A DNA stretch of 64,000 bases. It comes from Klebsiella sp. WP3-W18-ESBL-02 (lineage in GTDB: Bacteria > Pseudomonadota > Gammaproteobacteria > Enterobacterales > Enterobacteriaceae). Position numbers and translations under genes: made by a program. The notes under the pieces were generated by a model. That model searched no databases and had not been told where the DNA came from. It saw only the letters and a list, made by a program, of their open reading frames with translations. Below, in pieces: positions 60,858 to 64,000 of this stretch (the stretch's first letter is position 1; each line of letters starts with the position of its first letter). The DNA is taken from assembly GCF_014168815.1 (NCBI RefSeq), contig NZ_AP021972.1:2356001-2420000 (forward strand). The letters run 5' to 3'.

Positions 60858-61610
60858 TCAGGCAACGTTGCGGGTATGTCCCGCCAGTACCGCCAGCGCA
60901 TCGCTGTTTTCGATGGTAATGTATTTACCTTTAACCGCCAGCATGCCGCTTTTCTGGAAACGACCCAGCAGACGGCTGATCGTTTCGACCGTCAGGCCGA
61001 GGTAGTTACCGATGTCGCCACGAGTCATCGTCAGACGGAATTCGCGCGGAGAGAAGCCGCGCTGGGCGAAACGACGTGACAGATTGTAGATAAATGCCGC
61101 CAGACGCTCCTCGGCATTTTTCTTCGACAGCAGCAGGATCATGTCCTGATCGCCTTTGATCTCGCCGCTCATTAAACGCATCATCTGCTGGCGCAGGTTC
61201 GGCATTTTACCCGAGAGATCGTCAAGCGTTTCGAACGGAATTTCGCAAACCATTGAGGTTTCCAGCGCCTGTGCAAAGCTCGGGTGGTGCCCGGTGCCGA
61301 TGGCATCGAAACCAACCAGATCGCCCGCCAGATGGAAGCCGGTAATCTGCTCGTCGCCTTGCTCAGTAATGGTGTAGCTCTTGATGGTACCGGAACGGAT
61401 CGCATACAGAGACTTCAGTTCATCGCCGGCTTTGAATAAAGTTTGCCCTTTCTGAATGGGCTTTTTGCGCTCGATAATATTATCCAGCTGATCAAGCTCA
61501 TGCTCATTAAGAGTGAACGGGATGCAAAGCTGGCTGATGCTGCAATCCTGACAATGGATCGCGCAACCGCCAGACTGAATGCGTCGTATAATTCTCTTTT
61601 CCGGGATCAT
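60858..61610 (-). CDS. fnr: FNR, oxygen-sensing global regulator
   Basis: A 250-residue CRP/FNR-family regulator that activates anaerobic genes. Cluster-binding cysteines are Cys20, Cys23, Cys29 and Cys122, as in E. coli. The cAMP-like barrel, dimer helix and helix-turn-helix (TRGDIGNYLGLTVETISRLLGRF) are conserved; the recognition helix keeps ETISR. The start at 61610 (MIPEKRIIRR) gives the known length. An FNR box lies about 110 bp upstream, consistent with autorepression. ogt lies upstream on the same strand. Confidence 0.98.
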   Translation of the reverse strand: MIPEKRIIRRIQSGGCAIHCQDCSISQLCIPFTLNEHELDQLDNIIERKKPIQKGQTLFKAGDELKSLYAIRSGTIKSYTITEQGDEQITGFHLAGDLVGFDAIGTGHHPSFAQALETSMVCEIPFETLDDLSGKMPNLRQQMMRLMSGEIKGDQDMILLLSKKNAEERLAAFIYNLSRRFAQRGFSPREFRLTMTRGDIGNYLGLTVETISRLLGRFQKSGMLAVKGKYITIENSDALAVLAGHTRNVA

Positions 61611-61717
61611 AGGTTTGCTCAAGCCGTAATTGATATTGGTCAATTTTAACATCTTTTTGGTGAGCAGGTAAGTCTCGACGCGCGTATTCACCCAAGATTA
61701 AAAAGGGATAGCCTGGA

Positions 61718-61731
61718 TTGATATATATCTA
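61718..61731. promoter_or_regulatory. FNR box upstream of fnr
   Basis: TTGAT-ATAT-ATCTA matches the FNR consensus TTGAT-N4-ATCAA with one mismatch, in the fnr promoter region between ogt and fnr. Confidence 0.75.
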
Positions 61732-61806
61732 ATTGATATGGTTTATAAAATTTCAGGCATCTTTACGCTTAAACGCGCCGTTGCACGTCGAAAAGGGCAC
61801 AGAAAA

Positions 61807-62322
61807 TCAAAGTAGCAGGTAACCTTCATGGCGCAGAAGCCACTCTTTGCGCTGCACGCCGCCGGCATAGCCGGTCATGGTTCCGTTGCGGCCGATGACT
61901 CGATGGCAGGGGACCACAATACTCACCGGGTTCGCGCCGTTTGCTGCACCCACCGCGCGCGCAGCGCCGGGACGACCAAGCTGTTCGGCGAGCTGGCCAT
62001 AATGCATGACCTGGCCGCAGGGAATGGTGCGCAGAGCTTGCCACACTTCACGCTGAAACGGCGTCCCGGCGGTGGCGGTGGGAAGCGATTCAATAATTGC
62101 CAGGTCGCCGTCAAAGTAGTTCGCCAGCTGCTGACTGAGCCCGCCGGGGTTAGCCGACGTTACGCGGGTATAGCCTTCGGCGCGGTAGTGGATATCCAGC
62201 AACTGTTCCATGCGGTCGCTGTGTTCTTCCCATTCAACGGCGCGCAGATGAAATTGCTCATCGCACAGAATCCACAGCGGCCCAAGCGGGGTGGTTATTT
62301 TATCTTCAAGCAAAGTCAGCAT
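61807..62322 (-). CDS. ogt: Ogt, O6-alkylguanine-DNA alkyltransferase
   Basis: A 171-residue suicide DNA repair enzyme that moves alkyl groups from O6-methylguanine or O4-methylthymine to itself. The acceptor Cys139 is in IVVPCHRVIGRNG; the helix-turn-helix region MHYGQLAEQLGRPGAARAVGAANG is present. Length equals E. coli Ogt. The start at 62322 is chosen by homology; nine further codons are open upstream. Confidence 0.96.
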   Translation of the reverse strand: MLTLLEDKITTPLGPLWILCDEQFHLRAVEWEEHSDRMEQLLDIHYRAEGYTRVTSANPGGLSQQLANYFDGDLAIIESLPTATAGTPFQREVWQALRTIPCGQVMHYGQLAEQLGRPGAARAVGAANGANPVSIVVPCHRVIGRNGTMTGYAGGVQRKEWLLRHEGYLLL

Positions 62323-62565
62323 GCGCACTCTCTGTATTTGTTTACGCAAATTATTCTTGCGTCACCATAGCATGTGGGCGGGGACGACTCTATACCTCAG
62401 ATGTATAACCTTATAATTAATGTGGTGTATTTATAATCAAAGGTAAACTTCGCTAAAACTGATCAATAAATAAGATAAAGCCGAGGGGAGAATATAAAGC
62501 GAGGGCCGTAAGGTAAAGATATATCCTTGAATGGGCGGGTAAAGTCACTGCCGGCGGGCGTAGAA

Positions 62566-62657
62566 TAAAAATCGGGGTCTGTCGACATCGCCAGACCCCG
62601 CAGCAACCACACAATTGTATCCGTACCGTTCCCCACATTTTGCTCCGCACAGCGGGT
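62566..62657 (-). ncRNA. mcaS: McaS small regulatory RNA
   Basis: A predicted 92-nt Hfq-binding sRNA. The terminator stem CGGGGTCTG/CAGACCCCG encloses GCGATGTCGA and is followed by ATTTTTATT. The loop and inner stem match E. coli McaS (GUCUGGCGGAUGUCGACAGAC), and upstream CGGATaCA and TGTGTGG also align. Location next to smrA is the E. coli one. A TATAAA -10 (62670-62665) lies 7 bases before the predicted 5' end ACCCGC. In E. coli McaS represses csgD and activates flhD and pgaA, linking sugar status to biofilm and motility. The 5' stem is weaker here. Confidence 0.85.
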
Positions 62658-62702
62658 ATTACTATTTATAACGGGTCTGCGTTTATTTTCCAGATAATTC
62701 TT

Positions 62703-62718
62703 GGTGATTTATTTCACG
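62703..62718. promoter_or_regulatory. CRP site upstream of mcaS
   Basis: The minus strand reads CGTGA-AATAAA-TCACC, 8 of 10 conserved CRP bases, centred about 53 bp upstream of the predicted mcaS start. CRP activation of mcaS is known in E. coli. Confidence 0.6.
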
Positions 62719-62909
62719 TATTCAAAATAGCCCCCAACAATTAATGGCTGATTTACTGTATTTAAGGTTGAGTTAAATAATTCATATTTTGAATTTGTTA
62801 CACATTTATATACTTCGCAGAGTGATTATTTAACAGTAAAGGGAAAAGCATTGAGCACGCCAATCCTCACGGCTATAGTATGCGCCAGTTGCAACACTGG
62901 GGAGTTCTC

Positions 62910-63473
62910 ATGAATCTTGACGACAAATCGCTGTTTCTTGGCGCCATGGAGGATGTCCAGCCGCTGAAGCAGCACAGTGATGTTCACTGGCAGCCCGTAC
63001 GAAACTCCCGGACCCGCCAGCAGATCGATACGCTCCAGCTGGACAATTTTCTGACGACCGGCTTTCTTGACATCATCCCGCTGGGGACGCCGCTGGAGTT
63101 TAAGCGCGAAGGGCTACAGACCGGCGTGCTGGATAAACTGCGTCAGGGAAAATACGGTCAGCAGGCGAGCCTTGAGCTGCGCCAGCAAACGGTAGAAAGC
63201 TGCCGCCAGAATGTGTATGCCTTTATTGTTCAGGCACAGCGTGACAATTTGCGTAATGTATTGATTATTCACGGTAAAGGCAAAGAGGACGGTTCGCACG
63301 CTAATATCATCCGCAGCTATCTGGCCCGCTGGTTAACCGAATTTGACGACGTTCAGGCTTTTTGCAGCGCGCTGCCGCATCATGGCGGCAGCGGTGCATG
63401 TTACGTGGCGCTGCGTAAGTCGGCGGTCGCTAAGCAAGAAAACTGGGAACGTCACGCCAAACGCAGCCGTTAG
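62910..63473 (+). CDS. smrA: SmrA, Smr-domain endonuclease-like protein
   Basis: A 187-residue protein with a C-terminal small MutS-related (Smr) domain: VLIIHGKGKEDGSHANIIRS, then HHGGSGACYVAL, both typical. The N-terminal part (MNLDDKSLFLGAMEDVQPLK) matches E. coli SmrA (YdaL), for which DNA nicking activity has been reported. The start at 62910 gives the E. coli length. The neighbouring mcaS is transcribed divergently. dgcM, next to smrA in E. coli, is not seen here. Confidence 0.94.
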   Translation: MNLDDKSLFLGAMEDVQPLKQHSDVHWQPVRNSRTRQQIDTLQLDNFLTTGFLDIIPLGTPLEFKREGLQTGVLDKLRQGKYGQQASLELRQQTVESCRQNVYAFIVQAQRDNLRNVLIIHGKGKEDGSHANIIRSYLARWLTEFDDVQAFCSALPHHGGSGACYVALRKSAVAKQENWERHAKRSR

Positions 63474-64000
63474 CGCAGCAGCAGCGACAGCTCTGCGGCG
63501 GCTTTTTGCAGCTCGGGCAGCACGCGCTCGAGCAGCTCGTTGGCCGACACCTGACCGGCGTGCACGCCAACGTTTAGCGCGGCTTCAACCTGGCCCTGGG
63601 CGTTGAACAGCGGCACCGCCAGTGAACGCAGCCCCATTTCCAGTTCCTGATCGTTTAACGCATACCCCTGCTGGCGTACGGCCTTCAACTCGCTGCGCAG
63701 CTTGCTGACCGAGGCGATGGTCTGCGGGGTGTAACGAATCATGGTGATGCGTGCCAGCATATCGTTTAGCTTCTCTTCCGGCTGATGGCTCAGCAGCACG
63801 CGACCCATTGACGTTGACCAGGCGGGCAGACGGCTGCCGATATCCAGATCGATGGTCATAATGCGCGAGCTTGAGGCGCGGGCGATATACAGAATATCGT
63901 CGCCGTCGAGCGTGGCGATGGAGCACGACTCATTCAGCATCTCGCTCAAGTGTTTCAGCACCGGCTGCGCCGAACGGGCCAGCGGGGTAGAGGCCAGCCA
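63470..64000 (-). CDS. IclR-family transcription regulator (3' part)
   Basis: This is the C-terminal 176 codons of an IclR-family regulator; the helix-turn-helix part lies beyond the right edge. The effector-binding domain shows SSSRIMTIDLDIGSRLPAWS, TSMGRVLLS and SLAVPLFNAQGQVEAALNVG, most like the PcaR/PcaU/PobR group of aromatic-degradation regulators. Its stop overlaps the end of convergent smrA by 4 bp. The E. coli neighbourhood has no such gene, so it may head an accessory catabolic cluster to the right. The subgroup assignment is by eye. Confidence 0.82.
   Translation of the reverse strand, partial: WLASTPLARSAQPVLKHLSEMLNESCSIATLDGDDILYIARASSSRIMTIDLDIGSRLPAWSTSMGRVLLSHQPEEKLNDMLARITMIRYTPQTIASVSKLRSELKAVRQQGYALNDQELEMGLRSLAVPLFNAQGQVEAALNVGVHAGQVSANELLERVLPELQKAAAELSLLLR

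Larger units (their letters stand above)
62323..62909. other. Intergenic region between ogt and smrA
   Basis: This 587-bp region replaces the abg genes found between ogt and smrA in E. coli. It contains the small RNA gene mcaS with its promoter and CRP site; the rest is AT-rich with no convincing gene. Confidence 0.5.

Noticed and set aside
1..64000. Defence island, phage, toxin-antitoxin, IS element or secondary-metabolite cluster
   Set aside because: All coding space is accounted for by core genes and a few single accessory genes; no transposase, integrase, nuclease-helicase pair or CRISPR array is visible.

Overview
This window is chromosomal DNA from a member of the Enterobacteriaceae. 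Nearly every gene matches a named E. coli gene in sequence and in local order: the purR-sodB-nemA-slyA-tyrS-rsx block, add-malYX-manA-fum-tus-rstAB-pntAB, then uspE-fnr-ogt-smrA. The tus gene and a Ter site place it near the replication terminus. It is not E. coli itself. lhr and sodC are missing at their usual positions, pntB leads directly towards uspE-fnr, and several accessory genes are inserted. The genus cannot be fixed from the sequence alone; Enterobacter, Klebsiella or Kluyvera relatives would all fit. I see no rRNA, tRNA, insertion sequence, prophage or CRISPR array.

Layout. 1-2.6 kb: 5' end of purR with two PurR boxes, the small gene ynhF, ydhP and sodB. 2.7-8.6 kb: mepH, grxD, rnt, then the electrophile-detoxification cluster nemR-nemA-gloA with NemR operators, and ydhL-ydhF. 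8.6-14.5 kb: the ydhIJK efflux operon divergent from slyA, an inserted diguanylate cyclase gene, and slyB behind a PhoP-type promoter. 14.8-21.7 kb: anmK, mliC, pdxH, tyrS, pdxY, gstA, dtpA. 22.3-29.5 kb: rsxABCDGE-nth, ydgK and cnu. 29.8-31.4 kb: an inserted GH1 6-phospho-beta-glucosidase gene behind a double LacI-family operator, then the small gene blr. 31.7-41.7 kb: ydgJ, add, a small accessory group (cytochrome b561, VOC protein, DeoR regulator), malY-malX/malI with two perfect MalI operators, and ydgA. 41.8-51.4 kb: manA, fumA, fumC, tus with Ter, then rstB and rstA separated by a 2 kb insert with two opposing genes. 51.6-58.7 kb: ydgC, folM, ydgI, ydgH, pntAB. 58.8-64 kb: a small unknown gene, uspE, a cigR-like gene, fnr, ogt, the sRNA gene mcaS, smrA, and the end of an IclR-family regulator gene.

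Functional themes are redox and electrophile stress (sodB, grxD, nemA, gloA, gstA, rsx, nth, ogt, pntAB, fnr), PLP metabolism (pdxH, pdxY), carbon use (malXY, manA, fumA/C, GH1 enzyme) and envelope functions (mepH, slyB, mliC, anmK, blr, ydgH, rstAB). I found no clear undescribed multi-gene system. The most interesting points are the split rstA/rstB pair with a BasR/PmrA-like box, the operator-controlled orphan 6-phospho-beta-glucosidase, an inverted Ter-like repeat over the tus promoter, the mcaS homologue, and a triple ATGTTGCAT element upstream of dtpA.
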